A stretch of 64,000 nucleotides of DNA, from contig DAVY01000009.1 in NCBI GenBank assembly GCA_002505775.1, positions 17,717-81,716 of the forward strand. Reading direction: 5' to 3'. The position numbers and the translations under genes were made by a program. This DNA comes from Euryarchaeota archaeon UBA130 (lineage in GTDB: Archaea; Thermoplasmatota; Poseidoniia; Poseidoniales; Thalassarchaeaceae). Shown one piece after another: positions 17,995-26,672 of this stretch; position 1 is the stretch's first letter; the number at the start of each line of letters is the position of its first letter. The notes under the pieces are model-generated. The model had not been told where the DNA came from and did not search any database. It saw nothing but the letters and a program-made list of their open reading frames with translations.

Positions 17995-18492
17995 ATGGAT
18001 TGGGAGATTGCTGATTTAGAGGATAAATTCTCTGTTGACCTGACTGAAAGAGAGGGAAAGGTTACCATTTCATCTGTTTCTGTTAATGGAATTACTGATG
18101 AATGTCCGGAGATTAGAATTTCACAGGTTGGAAAAAACCCTACAATTATTCTGGAGACCGAAAGCGGATCAAGACCCGCCCTCGTGATGAAAATAGATGG
18201 CAAATGGTGGATTCATCTGGAAGGAGAGGTATACGTTGTCAATGAGGTCGAGAAAGGAGGAAAGTCATCAGAATCGGCTGGGGGGCTCTCAGCTCCTATG
18301 CCCGGAACCATACTAGAAGTCATGGTTAAAGAAGGACAGAGAGTTAGGGAAGGGCAGCCTCTTATGACTATGGAAGCGATGAAAATGGAGCACAGGATAA
18401 TTTCGCCAAAGTCAGGGGAGGTCATTTCCGTAAATTTCAACAAAGGAGATAGAGTAGATATGGGTTCAACATTGGTTGAGTTGGGCGATTAG
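17995..18492 (+). CDS. Biotin carboxyl carrier protein
   Basis: A 165-residue protein whose C-terminal 75 residues form a biotinyl domain. The MEAMKMEH motif gives the biotinylated lysine at residue 130, and the preceding APMPGTILEVMVKEGQ and following SPKSGEVISVNFNKGD are the two flanking beta hairpins. The N-terminal 90 residues resemble the small BT-like linker found in fused acyl-CoA carboxylase alpha subunits, so this looks like the detached C-terminal part of an MccA protein. ATG 17995 has GGTGG about 7 bases upstream, and the gene starts 8 bases after the biotin carboxylase stop. It is the last gene of the carboxylase operon. Confidence 0.92.
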   Translation: MDWEIADLEDKFSVDLTEREGKVTISSVSVNGITDECPEIRISQVGKNPTIILETESGSRPALVMKIDGKWWIHLEGEVYVVNEVEKGGKSSESAGGLSAPMPGTILEVMVKEGQRVREGQPLMTMEAMKMEHRIISPKSGEVISVNFNKGDRVDMGSTLVELGD

Positions 18493-18525
18493 GTTAGTTT
18501 GAGTTCAATGATTATTTCGGGTCTG

Positions 18526-18533
18526 CATTAATA
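18526..18533 (+). promoter_or_regulatory. Candidate TATA box for the DUF4126 gene
   Basis: CATTAATA is centred about 27 bases before the ATG at 18557 and no Shine-Dalgarno lies between them. The spacing fits a leaderless archaeal transcript. It would start a new unit containing the DUF4126 gene and the overlapping molybdoenzyme gene. Confidence 0.45.
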
Positions 18534-18556
18534 CGGGAAGACTACATCGAGGGACC

Positions 18557-19150
18557 ATGGAAGGCTTCACTCTAGCTATCGCGGCATTCATGGGAATCAG
18601 TTTGGCGGCGGCTTCCGGCTTCCGAGTTTTCCTTCCTCCATTTCTAATGGCATTATCAGTCAGATCAGGAATTGTGGACATTGATCTTATCGGTACGCAG
18701 TTTGAATTTTTCACCACTACTCCGGCCATCATTCTGCTTGGAATAGCCATGCTCGCTGAGTTTGCCGCTTACTATGTTCCATTTATTGATAATCTGCTTG
18801 ACACTATTGCTACCCCGGCAGCAATAATCTCAGGAGTCGGAATGACTGCAATCTCACTGGAGGGGAGCGAGCCAGTAATTCAGTGGGCAATAGCGATCGT
18901 TGCTGGAGGGGGGATGTCGGCGACAATTCAGACAGCCACAGTCGCGGCAAGGGGAATCAGCTCAACCTTCACCCTTGGGACTGCTAATCCACTGGTAGCC
19001 ACAAGTGAGAATATTGCCAGTGTTGCTCTTACCATAATCGCCCTATTGTTTCCCATATTAGCGATTTCCTTCGCTACATTGGTAGCATTGCTACTGATTA
19101 GGCGAAATATGGTCAAGGATAACGAAACCAATGGTGCCAGAGTCGCTTAA
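18557..19150 (+). CDS. DUF4126-family membrane protein
   Basis: A 197-residue membrane protein with about five hydrophobic segments. The N-terminal SLAAASGFRVFLPPFLMAL and the ILLGIAMLAEFAAYYVPFID segment followed by LLDTIATPAAIISG match the pattern of DUF4126 proteins, whose function is unknown. It overlaps the following molybdopterin oxidoreductase gene by 20 bases, so the two are probably co-transcribed and may be functionally linked. The start at 18557 is supported by the TATA-like element. Confidence 0.78.
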   Translation: MEGFTLAIAAFMGISLAAASGFRVFLPPFLMALSVRSGIVDIDLIGTQFEFFTTTPAIILLGIAMLAEFAAYYVPFIDNLLDTIATPAAIISGVGMTAISLEGSEPVIQWAIAIVAGGGMSATIQTATVAARGISSTFTLGTANPLVATSENIASVALTIIALLFPILAISFATLVALLLIRRNMVKDNETNGARVA

Positions 19151-21443
19151 TGCCAACCGATTTGAACTATTGCGGACACGTGGTACCGTGTCCCGTGAGC
19201 CGAGCGCCCAGTCCCCGATAAAAGAGGAAAGGCTCCGAATCGGAAAGACGAAGAAGACAGCCGCAGGGATAGTGGGTGTTCAGAAGTCATTTTCAATCGG
19301 CTTTCATGAAGCGGGAATGAAGCGTACATTGCAGTCGATGCTGGCCGTGAATAGGTTTGACGGATATGATTGTCCGGGATGTGCATGGCCAGATCCAGAT
19401 GACCATAGGAGTAGTTTCGAGTTCTGTGAAAATGGTGCAAAGGCCTTCGTCACAGAGGCCACCAAGAAGAGAGTTACCCCAGAGAAAATGAGGGGGATAT
19501 CTGTTACGGAACTGTCGAAACTTACTGATATGGAGCTGGACAAGATGGGGAGAATAACAAATCCCCTGTTTCTGAAAGAAGGAGAGGATACCTATGAAGA
19601 AATAGACTGGGGGAGCGCATTCAAGATTATCGCATCAAGGATTAGTGGGTCTGATGATCCAGATGAAAATGTATTCTACACCAGTGGTAGAGCCTCAAAC
19701 GAGGCAGCATTCCTTTGGGGGGTCTTGGCAAGACAAATCGGTACTAACAATCTTCCCGACTGCAGTAACATGTGTCATGAGTCCAGTGGTGTCGCCTTGT
19801 CAAGATCCATCGGGATTGGTAAGGGAACAGTAAAGCTGTCATGTTTTGAAGAAGCAGATTTAATTTTGGTAATAGGTCAAAATCCGGGAACCAACCATCC
19901 AAGGATGCTAACTGCATTAGCCGCATGCAAAGAGAATGGAGGATCTGTTGTTAGTATAAATCCCTTGGAAGAGACAGCAATGAAGAGATTCAAACACCCT
20001 CAGAATCCTTTGCATCTTATTGGAAGAGGGGTTCAGATTGCGGATGAGCATCTGCCAGTTAGGATCGGTGGAGACGCCGCTCTCCTTCAGGGATTCGCCA
20101 AGACCATGCTCTCACAGGGAGGAACTGATCCAGACTTCATCTCAAAGAATACTTTGGGTTTCGAAGATTGGAAGAGGCATATAGAATCCACAGATTGGGA
20201 GACAATTGTCGAACAGTCAGGCATCTCCCGGGACAGAATAGAGAAGACCGGTACCGCGATAGCCAAATCGGAGAGAATGATTGTATGTTGGGCCATGGGG
20301 CTCACACAGCATGAGAATAGTGTTGCTGTAATTCAGGAGGTCTCGAACCTCCTTCTTGCAGGGGGGCATTTTGGCAAGCCAGGTGCCGGAGCCTGTCCTG
20401 TTAGGGGCCATTCCAATGTCCAAGGAGATAGGACAGTCGGAATTAACCATCATCCTACTGAGGATTTTATCTCCTCCTGCGAAAATGAGACCGGGATAAA
20501 TATGCCCCGGAATAAGGGGTACGATGTCGTAGAGTTCATCCAAGCAGCATTACAAGGTAGGGTTAGGACATTCATGGCACTAGGTGGGAACCTAGTATCA
20601 GCAATGTCTGATACAGAGAGAGTCGCCGAGGCGATTTCCAAGATAGACTTGACAGTGCAAATATCAACCAAGCTCAACAGGTCCCATTTGATTACTGGAA
20701 GGGAAGCCTTGATCCTTCCCTGCCTTGGGAGGACTGAGAGGGATCCTGCTGGATTCGTGTCCGTGGAGAATTCCATGGGCTTGGTACATTCGAGCGAAGG
20801 CTCCTTGAAACCAGCATCAGAGAACCTACTTTCAGAGCCAGAAATAATCTCCAGAATAGGAAAAGAGCTCTATCCGGGAGGACCCATGGACTGGAATTTG
20901 TATAGCGACCATGAGAATACCAGGTACCTGATTTCCAGATGTATACCCGGATTCGAGGATTACAATACCAAAGTACGCGCCAAAGGAGGTTTTTACCTTC
21001 CCAATGGCCCTAGAGATGGCCCAATCTGGAACACCCCCTCTGGAAAAGCGCATTTCTTCTGTCACGATCTTCCCAAAAGATCCTTGGAGGATGGAAGATT
21101 TATCCTAATGACCGTAAGAAGCCACGACCAGTACAACACCACAATCTATGGTATGGATGATAGATACAGAGGCATTTACAACGCTAGGAGAGTAGTAATG
21201 ATGAACAAAGATGACATGAAGGATATCGGTGCCTCTGCAGGTCAGGAAGTTAATCTGACGAGCCACTGGGAAGGAAGAAAAATACATTCAGAGAGGTGGA
21301 AGGTCGTACCATATGACATACCTAGAGGGAACCTCTGCTCCTACTTCCCTGAGGCGAACGTTCTTGTCCCACTGGAAAGTACCGCAGAAGGTAGCAACAC
21401 TCCTACTTCGAAATGGATTGAGGTATCAGTTTCAACCAGATAA
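19131..21443 (+). CDS. FdhF/YdeP-family molybdopterin oxidoreductase
   Basis: A 770-residue member of the formate dehydrogenase-like molybdoenzyme superfamily, YdeP branch. Blocks include YDCPGCAWPDP at about residues 80-90, FCENGAKAF, FYTSGRASNEAAFLWG, GTNNLPDCSNMCHESSG, IGIGKGTVKL and IGQNPGTNHPRMLTAL. The pterin-binding C-terminal domain has LMTVRSHDQYNTTIYGMDDRYRG. The YdeP group lacks the usual N-terminal CxxCxxxC iron-sulfur motif, and only CPGC is seen here too. No substrate is known with confidence; acid-stress and formate or CO2 roles have been discussed for bacterial relatives. The ATG at 19131 lies within the end of the DUF4126 gene. No molybdenum cofactor genes are nearby. Confidence 0.9.
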   Translation: MVPESLNANRFELLRTRGTVSREPSAQSPIKEERLRIGKTKKTAAGIVGVQKSFSIGFHEAGMKRTLQSMLAVNRFDGYDCPGCAWPDPDDHRSSFEFCENGAKAFVTEATKKRVTPEKMRGISVTELSKLTDMELDKMGRITNPLFLKEGEDTYEEIDWGSAFKIIASRISGSDDPDENVFYTSGRASNEAAFLWGVLARQIGTNNLPDCSNMCHESSGVALSRSIGIGKGTVKLSCFEEADLILVIGQNPGTNHPRMLTALAACKENGGSVVSINPLEETAMKRFKHPQNPLHLIGRGVQIADEHLPVRIGGDAALLQGFAKTMLSQGGTDPDFISKNTLGFEDWKRHIESTDWETIVEQSGISRDRIEKTGTAIAKSERMIVCWAMGLTQHENSVAVIQEVSNLLLAGGHFGKPGAGACPVRGHSNVQGDRTVGINHHPTEDFISSCENETGINMPRNKGYDVVEFIQAALQGRVRTFMALGGNLVSAMSDTERVAEAISKIDLTVQISTKLNRSHLITGREALILPCLGRTERDPAGFVSVENSMGLVHSSEGSLKPASENLLSEPEIISRIGKELYPGGPMDWNLYSDHENTRYLISRCIPGFEDYNTKVRAKGGFYLPNGPRDGPIWNTPSGKAHFFCHDLPKRSLEDGRFILMTVRSHDQYNTTIYGMDDRYRGIYNARRVVMMNKDDMKDIGASAGQEVNLTSHWEGRKIHSERWKVVPYDIPRGNLCSYFPEANVLVPLESTAEGSNTPTSKWIEVSVSTR

Positions 21444-21451
21444 AAAATACT

Positions 21452-22732
21452 CTATTTCAAACTCTCGAGTATTTCCTTTTCCCCCATGTAAGGCCTGAGG
21501 ACTTCCGGGACTCTGACCCTACCGTCTTTCAGCTGGTTCTGCTCCATTATGGCGACCAATGCCCTACTCGTTGCTACTGCTGTCGAATTCAGTGTATGGA
21601 CGGATTCATTCCCCTCCTTTGTCCTATATCTCATCCTGAGTCTATTTGCCTGATAGTCGGTACAGTTGGAGCATGAAACAACCTCTTTGTAGGAACCGGC
21701 ACCCGGTAGCCAAGCTTCAAGATCGTATTTCTTCGCCGCGACAGTCCCCATGTCTCCTGTACAAATGTTGACCACTCTGTAATGCAAGCCTAGGCTGTCC
21801 CAGAGATCTACAGCATTCTGCAGTAATTCTTCATGGTGACCCCATGAATCATCAGGATGACAGATAACTATCTGCTCAATCTTAGTGAACTGGTGAACTC
21901 TCCAAATGCCTCTGTCTGACAGTCCGTGAGCCCCTACTTCTCTTCGGAAACAGGGAGAAACCCCAACTAACTTGACAGGTAGCTCATTCGGCTCGATTAC
22001 CTCGTCCATCCTCATTGCTGTCAACGGATGTTCGCTGGTCGCAATGAGATAGTAGTTGTCTGGCTCGATACCGTACATAACGGTCTCAAAGTCGGATAAA
22101 TCCGTTACACCCTCATAAGCCTCCCTGTTCATCATTAGTGGAGGTTGTACCAGGGTGTACCCCCTATCTATCAAAAAGTCTGCAGAGTACTGCTGAAGGG
22201 CCATCTCCATTCGTGCCAAATCTCCTTTCATGAAGTAGAATCTGCTACCTGTGATTTTTGCGCCTCGTGCCTGATCAACCCATCCGTTCATCTCAATTAG
22301 ATCGTTATGATTCCTAGCTTCGAAGTCAAGCTCAAGCTTTTCGCCATGTAGACTGTGGAGAGTATTTTTCTGGTCGTCTTCACCAATCGGAACATCAGGG
22401 TGTAGTATGTTCGGTACCTTCATCCTCAGGCTATCTCTTTTTCGAAGGCATTCCTCAGCAATCGAGCTTAGTTCCGCAATCCTTTCTCCTAGATTGGAGA
22501 CTTCTGAGAGAATCTCTTCAGCTCTGGATGAATCCCCAGATTTCTTCGCCTCTGCAATACCTTTCGCAGCCGCATTCCTCTCTCTTCTTATTTGGTCCGC
22601 ATCATACTGGGCCTTGCGCCATTCTTCATCCAGTCGGATTATCTCATCTATCGAATCATGGGGAATCCCTCTCCTGTCGTGATCCGCCCTAATCTGGCCC
22701 GCATTCTCACGGAACATGGTAATGTCCAGCAC
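21452..22732 (-). CDS. serS: Seryl-tRNA synthetase
   Basis: Class II synthetase of the common (bacterial/archaeal) SerRS type, 426 residues. The N-terminus MLDITMFRENAGQIRADHDRRG begins the long coiled-coil tRNA-binding arm, which contains RKAQYDADQIRRERNAAAKG. Motif 2 is represented by CFRREVGAHGLSDRGIWRVHQF and motif 3 by the C-terminal TLNSTAVATSRALVAIMEQ. The start is GTG at 22732, chosen because AGGAGGCG lies just upstream and the N-terminus then matches the family; a further upstream ATG at 22810 adds 26 residues inside the next gene. Its stop lies 9 bases from the convergent molybdoenzyme stop. Confidence 0.96.
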   Translation of the reverse strand: MLDITMFRENAGQIRADHDRRGIPHDSIDEIIRLDEEWRKAQYDADQIRRERNAAAKGIAEAKKSGDSSRAEEILSEVSNLGERIAELSSIAEECLRKRDSLRMKVPNILHPDVPIGEDDQKNTLHSLHGEKLELDFEARNHNDLIEMNGWVDQARGAKITGSRFYFMKGDLARMEMALQQYSADFLIDRGYTLVQPPLMMNREAYEGVTDLSDFETVMYGIEPDNYYLIATSEHPLTAMRMDEVIEPNELPVKLVGVSPCFRREVGAHGLSDRGIWRVHQFTKIEQIVICHPDDSWGHHEELLQNAVDLWDSLGLHYRVVNICTGDMGTVAAKKYDLEAWLPGAGSYKEVVSCSNCTDYQANRLRMRYRTKEGNESVHTLNSTAVATSRALVAIMEQNQLKDGRVRVPEVLRPYMGEKEILESLK

Positions 22733-22785
22733 TATTATCGCCTCCTGCACATCACTATTGACTTTCAAGGAATCGGGAAAAATCA

Positions 22786-24027
22786 TCAGAAGAACGTGAT
22801 GTCCTGCCAAAGGTTGCCTATTCCGAGGGCAAAGTATCCGGAAACCAGGTATCCTAGTATCGACCCCCCATTCAATAGTGGGAGTCCAGCTTGGGGCTTA
22901 CCCATCGCTACTTGTGTCATAAGAGCTAGGTATCCCAGAAGTCCTCCTAATAATGTACCAAGGCCCACAATTAATGGATCAGAATACATCACCCCAAAAG
23001 CGCTGAAGAAGGTAATCTCGGAACCGGTCTGAGGTAAGAAAGAGACCGATGATATTACTAGCATTCCAGGAAAAATAACATCTCCGAGGCCCATGAATAG
23101 AGCATCCCTCCCGCCCTTCTTCACCTTCGCACTTTCAAGATGCGGAACAGGGTCATCCCAGTCCATCCCCCCTGATTCATAATTGGGTTCGCTCATGACA
23201 CTGTCTTCTTCATCAATGAATGAGTAATTAGTGCTCTTGGGAGCTACAAGAAGAACAGGAAGCTTCAGTCCAATCATGGTATCAGCGAGCTCCAACATGT
23301 GCTTACTGCCATTGACTGCCCAATGATCGTAAATCGCAGCGACAATCATGAACCCAATAATCAACACTGGGACGAAAGACACTCCAATTAGAGTGACTAC
23401 TCCAGCTCCGACCATAATTCCAACCCCATTGACCACATACCACTCAGGGAAGATATGCAGAAGCCAAATAGCGCCAATTGAAAATAACAAGGTCAGGACT
23501 ACGAAGAATGGAATTTCAGAAAACATGAGGTGGATGAGAACAATCCCGAAAAGAAACGCCAAAGAAATTGATTGTTTCTTTTTCGGATATCTGTAAAGTG
23601 AGAAGATAAGGGCTACATAGGTCACTAAGATAAAAGGGATCACTGGATTGATCTCGGTTGTTCCACTGTAGATCATTCCCAATGCTACATATGGCTGGAG
23701 CGCGTAAAAGAGACTCATCCACAGCGCAAAAAGCACTATCGCTTTAATGAAGAAATCACGACCCTTCCTTGCTAGCCAAATAATAACTATAGTGAAAATA
23801 CCTATCATTGCGAGCTCAAGAGCTACATATGCGCCTTTGGAAGCACCCTCTTCGCCGAAGGCCCTCGCCTCTGGAATATTGTATAATGGCTGGATACTTA
23901 GTCCAATGAGAATTGTGGATACGAACATGAAAGCCATACCAGTCATTGAAGCCCATTGATCTTTCATTGCGGCTAGCACACCGCCTCCGCCCCCTGCACT
24001 CATGCTTGCACGAACTTCAAGGGCCAT
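22786..24027 (-). CDS. Presenilin/signal-peptide-peptidase-like intramembrane aspartyl protease
   Basis: A 413-residue protein with about nine membrane helices. The family motifs are all visible: AIYDHWAV with the first catalytic Asp (residue 234), MGLGDVIFPG with the second (Asp 306), and GLPLLNGG in place of the C-terminal PAL motif. Between the two Asp helices is a soluble loop of about 60 acidic residues, as in presenilin homologues. This family (archaeal A22/DUF1119-type) cleaves peptides within membranes. ATG 24027 is used; ATG 24093 would add 22 residues and overlap the divergent folC start. It lies upstream of serS on the same strand. Confidence 0.85.
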   Translation of the reverse strand: MALEVRASMSAGGGGGVLAAMKDQWASMTGMAFMFVSTILIGLSIQPLYNIPEARAFGEEGASKGAYVALELAMIGIFTIVIIWLARKGRDFFIKAIVLFALWMSLFYALQPYVALGMIYSGTTEINPVIPFILVTYVALIFSLYRYPKKKQSISLAFLFGIVLIHLMFSEIPFFVVLTLLFSIGAIWLLHIFPEWYVVNGVGIMVGAGVVTLIGVSFVPVLIIGFMIVAAIYDHWAVNGSKHMLELADTMIGLKLPVLLVAPKSTNYSFIDEEDSVMSEPNYESGGMDWDDPVPHLESAKVKKGGRDALFMGLGDVIFPGMLVISSVSFLPQTGSEITFFSAFGVMYSDPLIVGLGTLLGGLLGYLALMTQVAMGKPQAGLPLLNGGSILGYLVSGYFALGIGNLWQDITFF

Positions 24028-24077
24028 ATCACCTTGACCCGTTCGCGCCCACCACCAAATCGCGCAGGATAAACCCG

Positions 24078-25295
24078 ATGTCTGGTCGTTCATGGCTCGA
24101 AGAAAGAACAAATATGGGCATTAAGTTAGGGTTGGAAAACTGTGAAGGCATTCTTTCAAGACTTGGCAACCCTCAGTCTTCATTTCCATCTATACACGTA
24201 GCCGGTACGAATGGAAAAGGATCTCTATGTGCTCAGCTATCCGCAGCATCCTCTGCCAACGGGTTAAAGACAGGATTATTCACATCTCCGCATCTAGTCA
24301 CTGTTGAAGAGAGAATAAGGATTGATGGAGTTCCTATTGAACCACAACAGTTTGATCAGGCATTAAGTAAAGTAATGGTTGCTTCGGAGGAGAATCCTTC
24401 GATATCCCCGACCTATTTCGAGACAACTTTTCTTGTTGCAATGGTAATATTCAGAGATCTTGGCGTGGAGAGAGCGATTATCGAGACTGGCATGGGAGGG
24501 AGAATGGATGCGACTATACTTGTGGAGGCTGATATGGCCATCCTCACTACAATCTCGATGGACCACTCTGAATATCTTGGCGACACAATTACCGAAATAG
24601 CCAGTGAGAAGGTAGCGATTCACAGGCCAGGTAATCCATTTATTGCCATTAAGCCCGAAGAATTAGAACTTCAGAGACTAATAGAAGACAGGGTTGGAGA
24701 TGACCTTTCTTGGGCAATAATGCCCGATGAATTGAGTATTTGGGAGTCTTATTCGGTAATCACCTCAAAGGTGCGAGATTATTTTGGCTGGAAAAAGGAC
24801 TACTTTGACTGTATTTGGCCAGGGAGATCTCCGGGATTTGGTTCTTCCTGGTTCAATGAAGTAGATTTGAAATTCAGTGCCGCCCATAATCCCGAGAGTA
24901 TGAAAAACGACATAAGAGAGACAGAAGATGTGGATGTAATCCTAATTGCGATGATTGAGAAGGACGAGGTCTATGAGACCATGAGGGTCCTATCAGAAGA
25001 AGTATCGAAAAGACTGAAGCCACCGAAGATAATTATTACAGAGATTAAGTCAGGAAGGAAACCATCCTTACCTCCAGAAATTCTTACGGAAATAATACAT
25101 TCAGTTAGTCCCATACTTCTGACCATCATCCCGATTACAGACCTAACATCAGCACTTGAAGAGAGCTTCAGACTGGCAGCTCAAGAAGGCGGGAGAATAA
25201 TGGTTGCTGGCAGCATATATTTACTTGGAGAAATAATTTCTAAAGTAGTCTCAGATAGGGGATTGGATCTGAGAAAAGTGATGACAATTCACTAA
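24078..25295 (+). CDS. folC: Folylpolyglutamate/dihydrofolate synthase family ligase
   Basis: A Mur-ligase-like ATP-dependent amide ligase of 405 residues. Signatures include TNMGIKLGLENCEGILSRLG at the N-terminus, the P-loop IHVAGTNGKGSLCAQLS (about residues 38-54), TSPHLVTVEERIRI, IETGMGGRMDAT and ISMDHSEYLGDTITEIASEK. The C-terminal domain is more divergent. It probably adds glutamate to folate-type cofactors. ATG 24078 puts the conserved GIKLGL at the expected distance from the N-terminus; an upstream ATG at 23946 adds 44 residues overlapping the divergent protease gene and is not family-like. Confidence 0.92.
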   Translation: MSGRSWLEERTNMGIKLGLENCEGILSRLGNPQSSFPSIHVAGTNGKGSLCAQLSAASSANGLKTGLFTSPHLVTVEERIRIDGVPIEPQQFDQALSKVMVASEENPSISPTYFETTFLVAMVIFRDLGVERAIIETGMGGRMDATILVEADMAILTTISMDHSEYLGDTITEIASEKVAIHRPGNPFIAIKPEELELQRLIEDRVGDDLSWAIMPDELSIWESYSVITSKVRDYFGWKKDYFDCIWPGRSPGFGSSWFNEVDLKFSAAHNPESMKNDIRETEDVDVILIAMIEKDEVYETMRVLSEEVSKRLKPPKIIITEIKSGRKPSLPPEILTEIIHSVSPILLTIIPITDLTSALEESFRLAAQEGGRIMVAGSIYLLGEIISKVVSDRGLDLRKVMTIH

Positions 25296-25305
25296 GAAGC
25301 CAAGT

Positions 25306-25653
25306 ATGATGACCTCTCCTCGTAACCCATCGATGTCAGGTAAGAGTGAGCCCAAGGCGGAAATAAAAGTCGTAGTGGAATCCCGGGATACTGCTTCGAA
25401 GGTGATTTTGATTTCTTTAGTCATAGTCCTCTCAGGAGTATTATTGGCGCTATTGACTACGGACGCCGGAGAGAGTATTTTGAACCCAGTTTCTGATAAT
25501 TCGGGGAACTGTGGCGATGGTGTTGACAATGACAATGGCGGACAAGCTGATCATGATGACCCGGATTGTTACAACAATCCAGAACTTTGGGAGGGCTACG
25601 ACGAGAATAGAACCGAGGCGAATCGAGATAACGACCCTCCCGGTGGGAGATAG
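25306..25653 (+). CDS. Small membrane-anchored protein with Cys-flanked Asp/Asn-rich motif
   Basis: A 115-residue protein with a polar N-terminus, one membrane helix (about 31-51, VILISLVIVLSGVLLALLT) and an acidic outer domain. That domain contains NCGDGVDNDNGGQADHDDPD followed by Cys, a variant of the C.DGxDNDxDGxxDxxDPxC motif that recurs in secreted proteins of bacteria and marine archaea and looks like a calcium-binding, disulfide-closed loop. No function is known. It starts at ATG 25306, 10 bases after folC, and the dCMP deaminase gene follows 10 bases later, so it is probably part of that operon. The reading frame is supported by the clear topology. Confidence 0.68.
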   Translation: MMTSPRNPSMSGKSEPKAEIKVVVESRDTASKVILISLVIVLSGVLLALLTTDAGESILNPVSDNSGNCGDGVDNDNGGQADHDDPDCYNNPELWEGYDENRTEANRDNDPPGGR

Positions 25654-25663
25654 AGGTGAGGAC

Positions 25664-26101
25664 ATGGGTGACAAGTGGGACAAGAGGTTTTTGGAACTAG
25701 CAAAACATATCTCATTGTGGAGTAAGGACCCATCTACAAAGGTCGGTTGTGTAGTGGTTGGGGAAGATAGAGAGATCAGGTCAACTGGATTCAACGGATT
25801 CCCAAGAGGAATTGAGGATGACGATGGAAGGCTTTCAGATAGGTCTCAGAAGTATCCTCTGATATGTCATGCCGAAGAAAATGCAATTATGCATGCCGCA
25901 AGAGTTGGCGTATCCCTCAAGGGAAATACAGCCTATGTTACTTGGCCACCCTGTTCCAGATGCACCAGATCCCTTATCCAAGCAGGAATAGAAGAGGTCG
26001 TTTTCCCGAAGGATTTGGAGATACCAGATAGGTGGCAGGAGGATTTCGCAATCGCCATGTCAATGATGTCAGAAGCTCAGGTGAGTGTTAGGCAAGTTTA
26101 G
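25664..26101 (+). CDS. Deoxycytidylate deaminase family protein
   Basis: A 145-residue zinc-dependent deaminase of the dCMP deaminase/ComEB type. The zinc site is CHAEENAIMHAA (His and the catalytic Glu, about 69-80) plus WPPCSRCTRSLIQAGI (two Cys, about 96-99). KDPSTKVGCVVVG and GFNGFPRGIEDDDGR are typical of dCMP deaminases. It would supply dUMP for thymidylate synthesis. ATG 25664 has GAGGTGAGG upstream. A longer reading frame from 25511 has no family-like N-terminus. The 3' end overlaps the convergent P-loop kinase gene by 14 bases. Confidence 0.9.
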   Translation: MGDKWDKRFLELAKHISLWSKDPSTKVGCVVVGEDREIRSTGFNGFPRGIEDDDGRLSDRSQKYPLICHAEENAIMHAARVGVSLKGNTAYVTWPPCSRCTRSLIQAGIEEVVFPKDLEIPDRWQEDFAIAMSMMSEAQVSVRQV

Positions 26102-26639
26102 TTAGTGTAGGCCAGAGGTCTTCCAGATCAGAGTATAATTCTTCAATCCCACCTTCGTTAATTATTACCAAATCAGACAAAGCGGCAGTAGCATTGAGGG
26201 CTTGTCCCGCCTCATCAGAGGCAACTTCCTCCGCCTTCTCCTGAGCGAGGAATCTCTCCTTCTCTGTTGGGTCGCCTATCCTGCCTCTATCTTGTGATCT
26301 CTTCCACCTAGAATCAAGGCCTGCCCTGATCTCAATCAGAACAAAATCGCTTCTCTTTCTGAGTGCCTCAACTTCACCGGGAGTTCTAATTGAGTCAATC
26401 ACCGCATCTTCGCCATTCAATGACTCTAGTAGCATTTCTGCGAGAATACCTGCACCGCCTCTTCTACGAAGCTCCCTTCCACCCTCAATCAATGAGTCCC
26501 TACTTTCCTCTATTCCCTGCTCCGATAGCCATGATCTGATAGAATCTGAACATGAGGTAGTCTTCACTCCCTTAGAGGAAAACCAATTGACTACGGTAGT
26601 TTTCCCAGAAGCATTCCGACCAGTCAATCCCACAAGCAT
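26088..26639 (-). CDS. P-loop nucleotide kinase-like protein
   Basis: A 183-residue P-loop NTPase. The Walker A is GLTGRNASGKTTVV at residues 4-17, and an Asp in AVIDSIRTPGEVEAL provides the Walker B or substrate-binding acidic residue. A lid-like region RWKRSQDRGRIGDPTEKERF follows. The fold resembles dephospho-CoA kinase and archaeal UPF0200 proteins, and the N-terminal half of yeast-type dCMP deaminases. Substrate is unknown. It is convergent with and overlaps the dCMP deaminase gene. A possible TATA element CCTATTTC lies about 26 bases before the ATG. Confidence 0.75.
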   Translation of the reverse strand: MLVGLTGRNASGKTTVVNWFSSKGVKTTSCSDSIRSWLSEQGIEESRDSLIEGGRELRRRGGAGILAEMLLESLNGEDAVIDSIRTPGEVEALRKRSDFVLIEIRAGLDSRWKRSQDRGRIGDPTEKERFLAQEKAEEVASDEAGQALNATAALSDLVIINEGGIEELYSDLEDLWPTLTKLA

Positions 26640-26672
26640 GGCTGTGGGAAGGCATACGGGAAATAGGGCTTT

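Noticed and set aside
23946..24077. N-terminal extension of FolC from ATG 23946
   Set aside because: It overlaps the divergent presenilin-like gene and does not resemble the FolC N-terminus, while ATG 24078 places the conserved GIKLGL as expected.
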